Shown: positions 18,248 through 27,497 of the stretch, piece after piece
How the letters are laid out: each line of letters opens with the position of its first letter
Numbering within the stretch: the stretch's first letter is position 1
Assembly (NCBI RefSeq): GCF_001667775.1
Contig: NZ_LZJI01000128.1
Span: forward strand, 1 to 64,000
Direction: 5' to 3'
DNA: 64,000 nt
DNA from: Mycobacterium sp. E1747
GTDB taxonomy: Bacteria > Actinomycetota > Actinomycetes > Mycobacteriales > Mycobacteriaceae
Made by a program: the position numbers and the translations under genes
Notes under the pieces: generated by a model
The model's input: only the letters and a program-made list of their open reading frames with translations
What the model was told of the DNA's origin: nothing
The model's database searches: none

Positions 18248-18379
18248 CCTGACCACAACCCTCACACCCTTCGCGAGTCGCCGCGTTCAGGCGCCGTGGC
18301 GTTTCGCAGAGAATCTAGCGCCAAAGTTCGAGCCGATGTCCCGCGCGGCCCTGACCACGGTCGTTTTGCCCCTAACGTG

Positions 18380-18399
18380 GTGAGTGAGTACTCTCTCAC
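18380..18399 (+). promoter_or_regulatory. Near-palindromic operator before the TetR gene
   Basis: GTGAGTGAGTACTCTCTCAC is a 20-bp palindrome with one mismatched pair, ending one base before the ATG of the TetR regulator. This layout is typical of TetR autorepression, and the site may also control the downstream acyl-CoA dehydrogenase. Confidence 0.7.
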
Positions 18400-18400
18400 C

Positions 18401-19003
18401 ATGCTCGCCTCCGGACGCGATCGGCTGCTGGCCGAGGCGCTGAAGCTTTTCGCCGCCAAGGGCTACGCGGCGACGTCGGTGGCCGACATTCAGCGGGCGT
18501 CGGGTCTGGCTCCGGGTTCAGGAGCGCTGTACAAGCACTTCGGCTCCAAGCGCGAGCTGCTCGAGGCCGCCGTCGCGCACCGCATCGACAGCATCGTCGC
18601 GGCGCGCGAGCAGTACGACGCGGGGCAGCCGGGCAGCGTCGAGCAGGCGGTGCGCACCGCCGGGCAGCTGATCTGGAGCAATCTCAAAGAGAGCGAGGAC
18701 CTGCTCAAGGTCATGCTGCGGGAACCCGAGGAATTGGGCGACCTCGACGAGAAGACGTGGCAGATCATCACCGACAACGCCTATCAGCGCTTCGCCGACG
18801 AACTGGCCGCGTCGAATCGCTCCGGCCGCACCCGCATTCCCGATCCCGAGGCGGCCGCGGCGGTCGCTATCGGGTCGCTGTCCTACGCCGCGACGCTGCA
18901 GGCGCTGACCGGCCGGCTGCCCGGCAACATCGACGAAGAGCGGTATTTCGAGGCGTGGGTCAACCAAACCGTCAGCGTCCTTGCCCAGTACGAAACCCAT
19001 TGA
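18401..19003 (+). CDS. TetR-family transcriptional repressor
   Basis: 200 residues from the ATG at 18401, placed right after a palindromic operator; the frame stays open upstream but that part lacks the family pattern. The TetR_N domain covers residues 5-50, with the DNA-binding helix-turn-helix ATSVADIQRASGLAPGSGAL YKHF-type sequence. The C-terminal ligand domain ends near QTVSVLAQYETH. It probably senses an acyl-CoA, since an acyl-CoA dehydrogenase gene begins 26 bp downstream. The ligand is inferred from context only. Confidence 0.88.
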   Translation: MLASGRDRLLAEALKLFAAKGYAATSVADIQRASGLAPGSGALYKHFGSKRELLEAAVAHRIDSIVAAREQYDAGQPGSVEQAVRTAGQLIWSNLKESEDLLKVMLREPEELGDLDEKTWQIITDNAYQRFADELAASNRSGRTRIPDPEAAAAVAIGSLSYAATLQALTGRLPGNIDEERYFEAWVNQTVSVLAQYETH

Positions 19004-19029
19004 ACGCGAAAATCTTTCAGGAGTAGACC

Positions 19030-20241
19030 GTGACTTTCTCACTGCAGTTGACCGACGACGTGATCGAGGTGCGCGACTGGGTGCACAAATTCTCCGCCGA
19101 CGTCATCCGGCCCGCCGCCTCGGAATGGGACGAACGGGAGGAAACTCCATGGCCGGTGATCCAGGAGGCCGCCAAGGTGGGCCTGTACTCCCCCGACTTC
19201 TTCGCGCAGCAGGCGGCCGAGCCGACCGGACTCGGCATGCTCACCGCGTTCGAGGAGATGTTCTGGGGTGACGCCGGCATCGCACTGTCCATCATGGGCA
19301 CCGGCCTGGCCGCAGCGGCGTTGGCGGGCAACGGAACTCCCGAACAGCTGGGCCGGTGGCTGCCCGAGATGTTCGGTACCGCCGACGAGCCGAAGCTGGG
19401 GGCGTTCTGCTCTTCTGAACCTGACGCCGGGTCCGACGTCGGGGCCATCCGCACGCGGGCGCGCTACGACGAGGCCACCAACGAGTGGGTGCTCAACGGC
19501 ACCAAGACCTGGGCAACCAACGGCGGCATCGCAAACGTGCACATCGTGGTGGCGTCCGTCTATCCCGAGTTGGGTACCCGCGGGCAGGCCACGTTCGTCG
19601 TGCCGGCGGGCGTGAAGGGTCTGGCGCAGGGCCAGAAATTCAAGAAGCACGGGATCCGGGCCTCCCACACCGCCGAGGTGGTGCTGGACAACGTTCGCCT
19701 GCCGGAGGACCACATCCTGGGCGGCCGGGAGAAGTTCGAGGCGCGCATCGCCCGGGTCAAGTCGGGCACCTCCGCGCGCAGCCAGGCGGCGATGAAGACC
19801 TTCGAGCGCACCCGGCCCACCGTCGGGGCCATGGCCGTCGGCGTGGCCCGGGCCGCCTACGAGTACGCCCTCGACTATGCCTGCCAGCGCGAGCAATTCG
19901 GCCGCAAGATCGGCGAATTTCAGGCCGTGGCGTTCAAGCTGGCCGACATGAAGAGCCGGATCGACGCCGCCCGCCTGCTGGTGTGGCGCGCCGGCTGGAT
20001 GGCGCGCAACAATCAATCCTTCGACGCCGCCGAGGGGTCGATGGCCAAGCTGGTGGCCAGCGAGACGGCCGTCTACGTCACCGACGAGGCGATCCAGATC
20101 CTGGGCGGCAACGGCTACACCCGCGACTATCCGGTGGAGCGGATGCACCGCGACGCCAAGATCTTCACCATCTTCGAGGGCACCAGCGAGATTCAGCGCC
20201 TGGTCATCTCGCGGGCGCTGACCGGGTTGCAGATTCGGTAA
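19030..20241 (+). CDS. Acyl-CoA dehydrogenase (FadE type)
   Basis: 403 residues. The enzyme introduces the alpha-beta double bond into an acyl-CoA with FAD. Visible are the FAD/substrate region [16 protein letters not shown] near residue 130, the C-terminal helical part [20 protein letters not shown], the [19 protein letters not shown] motif, and the catalytic Glu in [11 protein letters not shown] translated overlap is not seen, but the short 26-bp gap to the TetR gene suggests an operon. Chain-length preference cannot be told. It is one of the many FadE paralogues of mycobacteria. Confidence 0.92.
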   Translation: MTFSLQLTDDVIEVRDWVHKFSADVIRPAASEWDEREETPWPVIQEAAKVGLYSPDFFAQQAAEPTGLGMLTAFEEMFWGDAGIALSIMGTGLAAAALAGNGTPEQLGRWLPEMFGTADEPKLGAFCSSEPDAGSDVGAIRTRARYDEATNEWVLNGTKTWATNGGIANVHIVVASVYPELGTRGQATFVVPAGVKGLAQGQKFKKHGIRASHTAEVVLDNVRLPEDHILGGREKFEARIARVKSGTSARSQAAMKTFERTRPTVGAMAVGVARAAYEYALDYACQREQFGRKIGEFQAVAFKLADMKSRIDAARLLVWRAGWMARNNQSFDAAEGSMAKLVASETAVYVTDEAIQILGGNGYTRDYPVERMHRDAKIFTIFEGTSEIQRLVISRALTGLQIR

Positions 20242-20286
20242 CGGCCCGCGGTCCGCGCCCCGGCGGGCACGAGACATGATGGCCGG

Positions 20287-21504
20287 ATGACCACCGAAGT
20301 CCGGGTACTCGCCAGCGAGGACGAACTGCTGGCCGCGGCCAACGTGTTTCGCGTCGCCATGATCGGCTTCCCGCCCATGCCGGAGCTCCCGCCCGGCCAG
20401 ATCGCCAAGCTGCTCGAGCCCGGCCGTACCGTCGGGGCATTCGTCGGCGAACAACTCGTCGGCACCGCCGACGCGGTGACGAGCCGAATGACGCTTCCCG
20501 GCGGGGCGATGGTGGGCCACGCCGCCGTCACCCACATCGGGGTGCTGCCGTCGTTCACCCGGCGGGGCATCGCCACGGAGCTGATTCGTCACCAGTTCGG
20601 GGACATCGCCGCGCGCGGCGAGGTGGTCGCGTCGTTGCGGGCCTCGGAGGCGACGATCTACGGGCGGTACGGATACGGCGTCGCCAGTTCGTCGCAGACG
20701 GTGCAGGTGCACACTGCGCGGGCCGCGCTGCGTCGCGGTGTCGGGGCCGGCGGGCCGGTGCGGTTGATCGACGCGGCGCAAGCCTGGGAGTTGTTGCCCC
20801 GCATCTACGCCGAGAATCGACCGTCGCGGCCGGGGACCATCGACCGGCCCGACGCGTGGTGGCGGAGCCTGCGGCTGCGTTCCGAATCATCCCCGCAGCC
20901 TTCGTATGTCGCGGTGCACGGCGCACGGGGAGCCGAATCGGGTTTCGCCCGCTACCGCCCCGTCGAGACCGAGAGGTGGTTCGTCAGCGACCAGCGCACG
21001 ATTGCGGTGGAAGATTTCTTTGCGCCCACCGCCGAGGCGTATCTCGGCCTGCTGGGGTTTCTGCTGCAGCTCGATCTCATTGACCGCGTGGTGTTTTGGA
21101 TGTTGCCGATGGACGATCCGCTGCCCTGGCTGCTGGCCGACCGGCGGGCCGCGCGCGTCACCGCGGTGCATGACGAAACGTGGCTGCGCGTCATCGACGT
21201 CCCGCGAGCGCTCACAGCCCGCCAGTACAGCGGCGACGGCGCCATCACCATCGCGGTCAAAGACCCGATGCTGCCGCATAATTCGGGTTGTTTCACGGTC
21301 ACCGGGGACGGCGCCGAACCGACCGAGCGGCGGGCGCAACTGGAGGTCGACGTCGAGGGGCTGGCCGGTGTCCTGATCGGCGGCACCAGCTGGCGTGACC
21401 TGGCCATCGCCGGGTTGGCTCGGGCGGACGACCCGTCGGCGATTGCGGTCGCCGATCGGCTGTTCGCGGTGCCGGACGCGCCCCATGCCGGGTTCTTCTT
21501 CTGA
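20287..21504 (+). CDS. Eis-family GNAT N-acetyltransferase
   Basis: 405 residues, the size of Eis (about 402). The first GNAT domain carries the acetyl-CoA loop VLPSFTRRGIATELIRHQ near residue 90. A second degenerate GNAT region and an SCP2-like C-terminal domain follow, ending with the family's PHAGFFF carboxylate tail. Eis enzymes acetylate amines such as aminoglycosides or host proteins. This copy is not in the Rv2416c context, so it is better called Eis-like. It shares direction with the acyl-CoA dehydrogenase 45 bp upstream. Confidence 0.85.
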   Translation: MTTEVRVLASEDELLAAANVFRVAMIGFPPMPELPPGQIAKLLEPGRTVGAFVGEQLVGTADAVTSRMTLPGGAMVGHAAVTHIGVLPSFTRRGIATELIRHQFGDIAARGEVVASLRASEATIYGRYGYGVASSSQTVQVHTARAALRRGVGAGGPVRLIDAAQAWELLPRIYAENRPSRPGTIDRPDAWWRSLRLRSESSPQPSYVAVHGARGAESGFARYRPVETERWFVSDQRTIAVEDFFAPTAEAYLGLLGFLLQLDLIDRVVFWMLPMDDPLPWLLADRRAARVTAVHDETWLRVIDVPRALTARQYSGDGAITIAVKDPMLPHNSGCFTVTGDGAEPTERRAQLEVDVEGLAGVLIGGTSWRDLAIAGLARADDPSAIAVADRLFAVPDAPHAGFFF

Positions 21505-21525
21505 GCGCGCGGGTATGCGGATCGC

Positions 21526-22473
21526 GTGATTGTCATCGTCGGTGCGGGAGTGTGCGGGCTGGCCACCGCCTACGAGCTCGGGCGGCGCGGGGAGCCCGCG
21601 GTCGTGCTGGAACGCGCGCGGCCGTTCGGCGAGCAGTCGACGGGGTTGGCCCGCATCTTCCGGACCGCGCATCGACGCGCATCGTTGTGCCGCCTCGCGT
21701 TGCGGGCCCGCGCCGGCTGGCAGCGTTGGGAGGACGAGTTCGGCGCGGGCCGGCTGCTGGGCCCGGAGGGATTCATCGCCGCCGGAGCCTGCGAACAAAT
21801 CGCGGCGGCCATGTCGGAGGCGGGTGCTTCGTTCCGCTGGGTGGACAGGGCGGAGATCGCCGCGCGGATTCCATTCGCCGCCCCGCCTTGGGAGGCCGGT
21901 GTGTTCGACCCGCTCGGCGGCAGCCTTCGTATCCGCCGAGCGCTGTCCACGCTGGCGCGGCGGGTCGACGTCCGGGGTGGTGACGCCGTGTCGGTTTCCG
22001 ACGACGGCGAGGTGTCCCTGGCCGATGGCGGCGTGCTGCGGGGCGATCGCGTGCTGATCTGCGCCGGCGCGCGTACGCCGACGCTCTTCGGCCCGCTGGG
22101 CGTCGCATTCGCGCCGCACACCCGGTTCACCTACGGGGGCGCCGACGCGACCGGTGCGGCGTGCTTGTCGGCGCCCGAGGGCTACGGCCTGCCGCTCGGC
22201 GGCACGGGGCGCTGGGCGTTCGGGCAGGAGGTGCCCGACCCCGCGACGGTGCGCGCATTGTTCCCCGAGCTCTCGCCGCTGGGGCGGGTGGACTGCGTGA
22301 CGGTTCGCGCGCCGTGGCTCGACGCCGGCGGCGACGGCTGGACCGTGGCGCGCCGCGGCCGCGTCATCGGGTTCGTCGGCGCCAACCTGATGAAGTTCGG
22401 CCCGCTGCTCGGCGAACTGCTCGCGCGGGCCGTGCTGGAAGAGACGCTGCCCGACGACCTAACCGAGATCTGA
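21526..22473 (+). CDS. FAD-dependent amino-acid oxidase-like oxidoreductase (DAO family)
   Basis: 315 residues from a GTG 21 bp after the Eis-like gene. The N-terminus VIVGAGVCGLATAYELGRRG is a textbook FAD-binding Rossmann motif, and the second FAD element DRVLICAGART lies near residue 180. The C-terminal GFVGANLMKFGPLLGELLA matches the DAO fold. Such enzymes oxidise glycine, sarcosine or D-amino acids; this one is short and the substrate is unknown. Probably co-transcribed with the Eis-like gene. Confidence 0.83.
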   Translation: MIVIVGAGVCGLATAYELGRRGEPAVVLERARPFGEQSTGLARIFRTAHRRASLCRLALRARAGWQRWEDEFGAGRLLGPEGFIAAGACEQIAAAMSEAGASFRWVDRAEIAARIPFAAPPWEAGVFDPLGGSLRIRRALSTLARRVDVRGGDAVSVSDDGEVSLADGGVLRGDRVLICAGARTPTLFGPLGVAFAPHTRFTYGGADATGAACLSAPEGYGLPLGGTGRWAFGQEVPDPATVRALFPELSPLGRVDCVTVRAPWLDAGGDGWTVARRGRVIGFVGANLMKFGPLLGELLARAVLEETLPDDLTEI

Positions 22474-22526
22474 ATTCACCTCGGCGAGTGTCGGATCGGC
22501 AGGTGCTCGAGGTTTCCCGCGAAAGT

Positions 22527-22546
22527 TGGGAAGCCTTGCCTTCCCA
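22527..22546 (+). terminator. Hairpin after the DAO-family gene
   Basis: TGGGAAG (22527-22533) and CTTCCCA (22540-22546) form a 7-bp stem with a 6-base loop between the oxidoreductase and ctaD. There is no T-run. It may mark the end of the upstream transcript or form part of the ctaD leader. Confidence 0.4.
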
Positions 22547-22661
22547 CACCGGAAATCGCCTGTAATTAAGGACGTTTGGCCCTAGGCCAGCCAGCCGTGA
22601 CCCCGAAATACTTGGGCGGCTTGATCGCCGGCCCGGTGACTGCACCCCGTGGAGGTATTCG

Positions 22662-24398
22662 ATGACGGCTGAAGCGCCACCCGTCAGCGGCTTGCAGGCC
22701 CGCCGGCCGTTTCCCGCGCGAACGGGGCCCAAGGGCAACCTGATCTACAAACTCATCAGCACGACCGACCACAAGATGATCGGCATCATGTACATGGTCG
22801 CCTGTTTCATCTTCTTTTTCATCGGCGGCCTGATGGCGCTGCTCCTGCGCCTCGAACTGGCGCGACCCGGGCTGCAATTTCTGTCCAACGAGCAGTACAA
22901 CCAGCTGTTCACCATGCACGGCACGGCGATGTTGCTGTTTTATGCCACGCCCATCGTCTTCGGGTTCGCCAACCTGGTGCTGCCTCTGCAGATCGGCGCC
23001 CCCGACGTGGCCTTCCCGCGGCTGAATGCGTTGTCGTTCTGGCTGTTCGTCTGCGGGGCGCTGATCGCATTGGGGGGCTTCATCGTTCCGGGCGGCGCCG
23101 CCGATTTCGGGTGGACCGCCTACACGCCACTGTCGGACGCCGTGCACAGCCCCGGCGTGGGGGGCGACCTGTGGATCCTGGGCGTGGGTGTCGGGGGGCT
23201 CGGCACCATTCTGGGTGCCGTCAACATGATCACCACGGTGGTCTGCCTGCGAGCCCCGGGCATGACGATGTTCCGAATGCCCATCTTCACCTGGAACATC
23301 CTGGTCACCAGTGTGCTTGTGCTGGTTGTCTTTCCGCTGTTGACCGCCGCGCTGTTCGGTTTGGAGGCCGACCGCCGCTTCGGTGCACACATCTACGATC
23401 CGGCCAACGGCGGCGTGATGCTGTTTCAGCATCTGTTCTGGTTCTTCGGCCATCCCGAGGTGTACGTGATCGCGCTGCCCTTCTTCGGCATCATCTCCGA
23501 GATCGTTCCGGTGTTCGCCCGCAAGCCGCTATTCGGTTACAGCACCTTGGTTTACGCGACGCTGTCGATCGCCGCCCTGTCGGTGGCGGTGTGGGCCCAC
23601 CACATGTACGCCACCGGCGCCGTGCTGCTGCCGTTCTTTTCGTTCATGACGTTCCTGATCGCCGTCCCCACCGGGATCAAGTTCTTCAACTGGATCGGCA
23701 CCATGTGGAAGGGCCAGTTGACGTTCGAGTCACCGATGCTGTTCGCGATCGGGTTCTTGTTGACCTTTCTGATCGGGGGGTTGACAGGCGTTCTGCTGGC
23801 CAGCCCCCCGCTCGACTTTCATATCACCGACACCTACTTCGTGGTGGCACACTTTCACTACACGTTGTTCGGCACGATCGTGTTCGCCACCTACGCGGGC
23901 ATCTACTTCTGGTTCCCGAAAATGATCGGCCGGCTGCTCGACGAGCGGCTGGGCAAGCTGCACTTCTGGCTGACCTTCATCGGCTTCCACACCACCTTCT
24001 TGGTCCAGCACTGGCTCGGTGATTCCGGGATGCCGCGCCGCTATGCCGACTACCTGCCCACGGACGGATTTGCGACACTCAACCTCGTGTCCACGATCGG
24101 CGCTTTCATCCTTGCCGCCTCGGTTCTGCCGTTCGTATGGAACGTGTTCAAGAGCTGGCGCTACGGCGAGCCGGTGCTGGTGGACGACCCATGGGGCCAC
24201 GGCAATTCACTGGAGTGGGCCACCAGCTGCCCCCCGCCGCGGCACAACTTCACCGAGCTGCCCCGAATCCGTTCGGAGCGGCCGGCGTTCGAGCTGCACT
24301 ACCCCCACATGGTGGAGCGCATGCGCGCCGAGGCGCACGTCGGACGCCGCGAACTCGAGAGCGCAGCTGCCGATGGGGGCGACGTCACCGTAGCCTAG
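22662..24398 (+). CDS. ctaD: Cytochrome c oxidase subunit I (CtaD-like), isolated copy
   Basis: 578 residues. This is the haem-copper catalytic subunit of the aa3 oxidase in the supercomplex with bcc. Twelve hydrophobic helices are evident. The haem a His lies in [12 protein letters not shown], the CuB His/Tyr pair in [11 protein letters not shown], the two further CuB His in [10 protein letters not shown], and the haem ligands in [11 protein letters not shown], all intact. It is highly similar to CtaD (Rv3043c), including the C-terminus ending near [11 protein letters not shown]. The gene neighbourhood differs from the usual ctaD-fecB context, so this may be a second copy. It has GGAGG 10 bp before the ATG. 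Confidence 0.93.
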   Translation: MTAEAPPVSGLQARRPFPARTGPKGNLIYKLISTTDHKMIGIMYMVACFIFFFIGGLMALLLRLELARPGLQFLSNEQYNQLFTMHGTAMLLFYATPIVFGFANLVLPLQIGAPDVAFPRLNALSFWLFVCGALIALGGFIVPGGAADFGWTAYTPLSDAVHSPGVGGDLWILGVGVGGLGTILGAVNMITTVVCLRAPGMTMFRMPIFTWNILVTSVLVLVVFPLLTAALFGLEADRRFGAHIYDPANGGVMLFQHLFWFFGHPEVYVIALPFFGIISEIVPVFARKPLFGYSTLVYATLSIAALSVAVWAHHMYATGAVLLPFFSFMTFLIAVPTGIKFFNWIGTMWKGQLTFESPMLFAIGFLLTFLIGGLTGVLLASPPLDFHITDTYFVVAHFHYTLFGTIVFATYAGIYFWFPKMIGRLLDERLGKLHFWLTFIGFHTTFLVQHWLGDSGMPRRYADYLPTDGFATLNLVSTIGAFILAASVLPFVWNVFKSWRYGEPVLVDDPWGHGNSLEWATSCPPPRHNFTELPRIRSERPAFELHYPHMVERMRAEAHVGRRELESAAADGGDVTVA

Positions 24399-25114
24399 TT
24401 GCGCCGTCGCACCATTCGCTTCTCCACCGCGGCGAGCGTTGCGTCGCTGAGCTTTCCCAGCGCGGCGAGCAGCGCGATCGCCAACAGCATCACATCGGTC
24501 CGGCCGGTGTTCTGGCTGTCGATCAGCAGGAAACCGAGGCCCTTGGACGACGCGATCAACTCGGCGGCCACCAGGAACAGCCACGCATTCGCCAGGCCCA
24601 GCCGCAGACCGTTCAGCACGGCGGGCGCGGACGCGGGAAGCATGACCGCAGTCAACAGCGCGGCACCGTGCCGGCCGTAGGCGCGGCCCACCTCCACCAG
24701 TTGCGGGTCGACGTGGGAAAGCGCCGACGCCGTCGTCGTGTACACGGGGAAGAACGCGCCGATCGCGACCAGCAGCACCTTTGGTGTCTCGTCAATGCCA
24801 AACCACAAGAGTAGCAATGGAACCCACGCCAAGGATGGCACGGTGCGGAAGGCGGACACCGTAGGGGCGAGCAGCGTGCGCGCGGTAACCGACAGCCCAA
24901 CAAGAGATCCCAGCGCGAGCGCCGCGGCCGAGCCGACCAGGTAACCTAGCGCGACACGCAAGAGGCTGGACTGCAAGTGGGTCCACAGCTGCCCGCGGCG
25001 CACCAGTTCACCCAGCGCCGCCACCACGTCACCGGGCGGGGGCAGTTGACTGGGCGAGAACAATCCCGCGGCGGTCACGAGTTGCCAGATGGTCAGCAAC
25101 AGCAGCGGGGCCAC
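24395..25114 (-). CDS. ABC transporter permease, SsuC/TauC-like
   Basis: 239 residues if started at the GTG 25114; a CTG at 25144 overlapping the upstream stop would give 249, nearer the family size. The frame is open for 250 bp further but that part is Arg/Gly-rich antisense sequence. About six hydrophobic helices are seen, and the BPD_transp motif region appears as [20 protein letters not shown] (EAA-type loop). It forms the membrane pore of an importer with the ATPase and lipoprotein encoded just upstream. The substrate class, sulfonates or related, is inferred. It is convergent with ctaD, overlapping by 4 bp. Confidence 0.85.
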   Translation of the reverse strand: MAPLLLLTIWQLVTAAGLFSPSQLPPPGDVVAALGELVRRGQLWTHLQSSLLRVALGYLVGSAAALALGSLVGLSVTARTLLAPTVSAFRTVPSLAWVPLLLLWFGIDETPKVLLVAIGAFFPVYTTTASALSHVDPQLVEVGRAYGRHGAALLTAVMLPASAPAVLNGLRLGLANAWLFLVAAELIASSKGLGFLLIDSQNTGRTDVMLLAIALLAALGKLSDATLAAVEKRMVRRRN

Positions 25115-25140
25115 CAGGCCCGCCAGGGCGAGCGGGATCC

Positions 25141-26097
25141 TCAGGACACGCGCTGGGCGTATTTCGGCTCGATGATCGTTGCGAGTGCGTCGCGTCCGGC
25201 GTCGTCGGATTTGATGTCGGAGTCCGCCACCGCGATCGGCAAGATGTTGGTCAACACCGTCCGCTGCGGGTCTCCCGGTGCGGGTGGGATGTCCAGCGCC
25301 GTCCGCTGCAACTCCTCCTGGGCCACGCTGGGTGTCACTTTCGCCTGCGAGGCCAGCAGCGCCGCCAGCTCGTCGGGATGCGCCTTCGCCCATTTCCGGG
25401 CCTCCTCATAGCTATTGACCACGGACTGGACCGCATCGGGATGCCCGGCGCTGAAGTCGTCCCGGACATTGAGCACGCCATAGGAGTTGAAATCCGGGTT
25501 GCGGTAGAGCAACCGCGAGCCCTGCTGCTGAACGGTCTGCGCCATAAAGGGATCCAGTCCGGACCAGGCGTCCACGTCGCCACGCTCCAGGGCGGTTTTC
25601 CCGTCGGAGTGCTGCAGGTTGACGATTTCCACGTCGGCGGGCGAGAGCCCCGCCGTGGCAAGGGATTGCAGCAGGAAGAAGTAGGGGTCCGTGCCCTTGG
25701 TGACCGCGATCTTCTTTCCCTTCAGGCCGGCGATCGAGTTGACCGTCGAATTCCTCCCCACCACCAGGGCGGTCCACTCCGGCTTGCTGTACACGTCGAC
25801 GATCTTGATCGGCGTGCCGTTGGCCCGCGCGACCAAGGCGGCCGAACCGGCGGTGGACCCGAAGTCGAGCCCCTTGGAGCGCAGCCCCTCGTTGGCCTTG
25901 TTGCTGCCCGCCGAGAGCACCCAGGTCACGTTGTAGCCCCGACCCTCCAGCAGGTGCTGGTCGCGCACCACCAGGCTCAGCGGGTTGTAGTACGCATAGT
26001 CCAGCCGGATGTCCTTTGCCGCCGTCGTCCCGGTCGGCGTGCCGCAGCCGGCGGCGGCCAGCACCCAAACAGCAATCACGTAGCGCACTTTCAGCAC
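25141..26097 (-). CDS. ABC transporter substrate-binding lipoprotein, SsuA-like
   Basis: 318 residues. The N-terminus has a lipobox (LAAAGCG) after a short hydrophobic segment, so the mature protein is anchored at Cys18 or so. The NMT1/SsuA-type two-lobe fold shows in LDFGSTAGSAALVARANG and GLKGKKIAVTKGTDPYFFLL. Such proteins bind alkanesulfonates, taurine or related small anions. It overlaps the ATPase gene by 7 bp and directly precedes the permease. Confidence 0.88.
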   Translation of the reverse strand: MLKVRYVIAVWVLAAAGCGTPTGTTAAKDIRLDYAYYNPLSLVVRDQHLLEGRGYNVTWVLSAGSNKANEGLRSKGLDFGSTAGSAALVARANGTPIKIVDVYSKPEWTALVVGRNSTVNSIAGLKGKKIAVTKGTDPYFFLLQSLATAGLSPADVEIVNLQHSDGKTALERGDVDAWSGLDPFMAQTVQQQGSRLLYRNPDFNSYGVLNVRDDFSAGHPDAVQSVVNSYEEARKWAKAHPDELAALLASQAKVTPSVAQEELQRTALDIPPAPGDPQRTVLTNILPIAVADSDIKSDDAGRDALATIIEPKYAQRVS

Positions 26098-26903
26098 GTC
26101 TTGGCCTCCTCGGAAACTGCGGTTCCGGCATCGGCGGCGCCGCGTCGCGGCACGCCGAGTTCGTCGAGCAACTGTTCGCGCAGCGCCGCGATCCGCGGGT
26201 CACCACGGTCGCGTGGCTTCGGGATCGGGACGTCGAACCCCGCGCCGATGCCGGCCACACCCGCTGAATCGGCGCGCAGCACCAGCACGCGGTCGGCGAG
26301 GATCGCCGCCTCGTCGACGTCGTGGGTCACCAGCAACGTGGTGGTGCCCGCTTCGTGCTGCACCCTGTCGAGCAGGTCCTGCATCCGTAACCGGGTCAGC
26401 GCGTCCAGGGCCGCGAGCGGCTCGTCGAGGAGCAAGACGCGCGGCCGGCGCGCGAGGGCCCGGGCGAGGCCGGCGCGTTGCGCCATGCCGCCTGATACTT
26501 GCCGCGGACGATGATCAGCGAACTCGGTAAGCCCGACGACATCGAGCCAATGCCGGACCTCCCCAGCGCCTTTCGCGCGGGGGGCGCGCGGCGACAGACC
26601 GAAGGCGACGTTGGCCGCCAACGATCGCCACGGCAGCAGGCGCGGCTCCTGGAACACAACAGCGCAACGCGGGTCGACTCCCCGCACGGCCTTGCCGTCG
26701 ATGTCGATCCGCCCGGCGCTGGGCCGGTCGAGACCGGCCACAAGTCGTAACAACGTCGACTTGCCGCTGCCCGAGGGCCCGAGCAGCGCGACGACCTGGC
26801 CGGGTTCGATTTCGATGTCGACGCCGCGCAGCACGGTACGCGTTCCGAACGTGCGATCGACCCGACGCAGTGACACGCGTGCCGGCGCGGGACGGGTCGA
26901 CAT
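26091..26903 (-). CDS. ABC transporter ATP-binding protein, SsuB-like
   Basis: 270 residues from the ATG at 26903 (a GTG codon precedes it). The nucleotide-binding domain is complete: Walker A GPSGSGKST near residue 43, Q-loop VVFQEPRLLPW, signature VSGGMAQRAGLARAL and Walker B RVLLLDEPLAALD, with the H-loop LLVTHDVDEA. It energises the importer encoded downstream. It is the first gene of the three-gene leftward operon. Confidence 0.92.
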   Translation of the reverse strand: MSTRPAPARVSLRRVDRTFGTRTVLRGVDIEIEPGQVVALLGPSGSGKSTLLRLVAGLDRPSAGRIDIDGKAVRGVDPRCAVVFQEPRLLPWRSLAANVAFGLSPRAPRAKGAGEVRHWLDVVGLTEFADHRPRQVSGGMAQRAGLARALARRPRVLLLDEPLAALDALTRLRMQDLLDRVQHEAGTTTLLVTHDVDEAAILADRVLVLRADSAGVAGIGAGFDVPIPKPRDRGDPRIAALREQLLDELGVPRRGAADAGTAVSEEAKTC

Positions 26904-27014
26904 CACCCGGGCAGCCTAGGAATTACACCCGGCGCTCACCAGGTTTGAGTTGCCGATGATTAAAACCCGCGGCGCGCCATCGCTGGACGGCGGCTACGCG
27001 GCTGGCGCTACCCG

Positions 27015-27293
27015 TCAGCCGTGCGGGGCTTCGGAGATCTTGGTGTCCGGCTTGCCTAATGTCTGGCAGTACGTCGCCGCCGACAGCCGAGTGGCGGTGA
27101 TCTCGGCGTTCGAGGGGTCGCCGCCGTTCTTGTCTTTGAGCATCTTGCTGACTTCGTCGTTCTGCTTCTTCTCGTCCTGCGTCGTGAAGTCCTTGCACTT
27201 GGTGTCGCCGCCGGTGTTGATCACCTGTGAGGCCGAACACGCGCTGGACAACAGCACGGCTATCGCGAATGTCGCGGCCGCAATGTGCTTCAT
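27015..27293 (-). CDS. Small lipoprotein, HdeA-like in outline
   Basis: 92 residues from the ATG at 27293, preceded by GAGGGC. A signal sequence ends in a lipobox (LLSSACSAS), giving a mature lipoprotein of about 72 residues. Two further cysteines (CKDF and YCQTL) could form a disulfide, and the spacing with the helical charged middle resembles HdeA-type acid chaperones found in mycobacteria. That match is tentative. The protein would sit on the outer face of the cytoplasmic membrane. Confidence 0.75.
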   Translation of the reverse strand: MKHIAAATFAIAVLLSSACSASQVINTGGDTKCKDFTTQDEKKQNDEVSKMLKDKNGGDPSNAEITATRLSAATYCQTLGKPDTKISEAPHG

Positions 27294-27497
27294 CGTTTGC
27301 CCTCCTGGAGCTTCAGTAGTGGTATCAATACACCGAATCGGCCGATTTGAAACCCTCGCACGCCATTTGCCCCCACCGACCGGGCAGGTCCCGCCGCGTG
27401 CATTGCCCGCGCGAACGGGGAATAACAGCCTCGCCCACATCGTCGTTTAGGTTTCGTCGGTCCGACCGCGGCTGGCTCCAACAGGAGGGAACGCCCA

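Noticed and set aside
19039..20781. 580-codon open frame on the minus strand
   Set aside because: It is antisense to the acyl-CoA dehydrogenase and Eis-like genes and its product is His/Arg/Gly-rich without domains, an effect of GC-rich codon bias.
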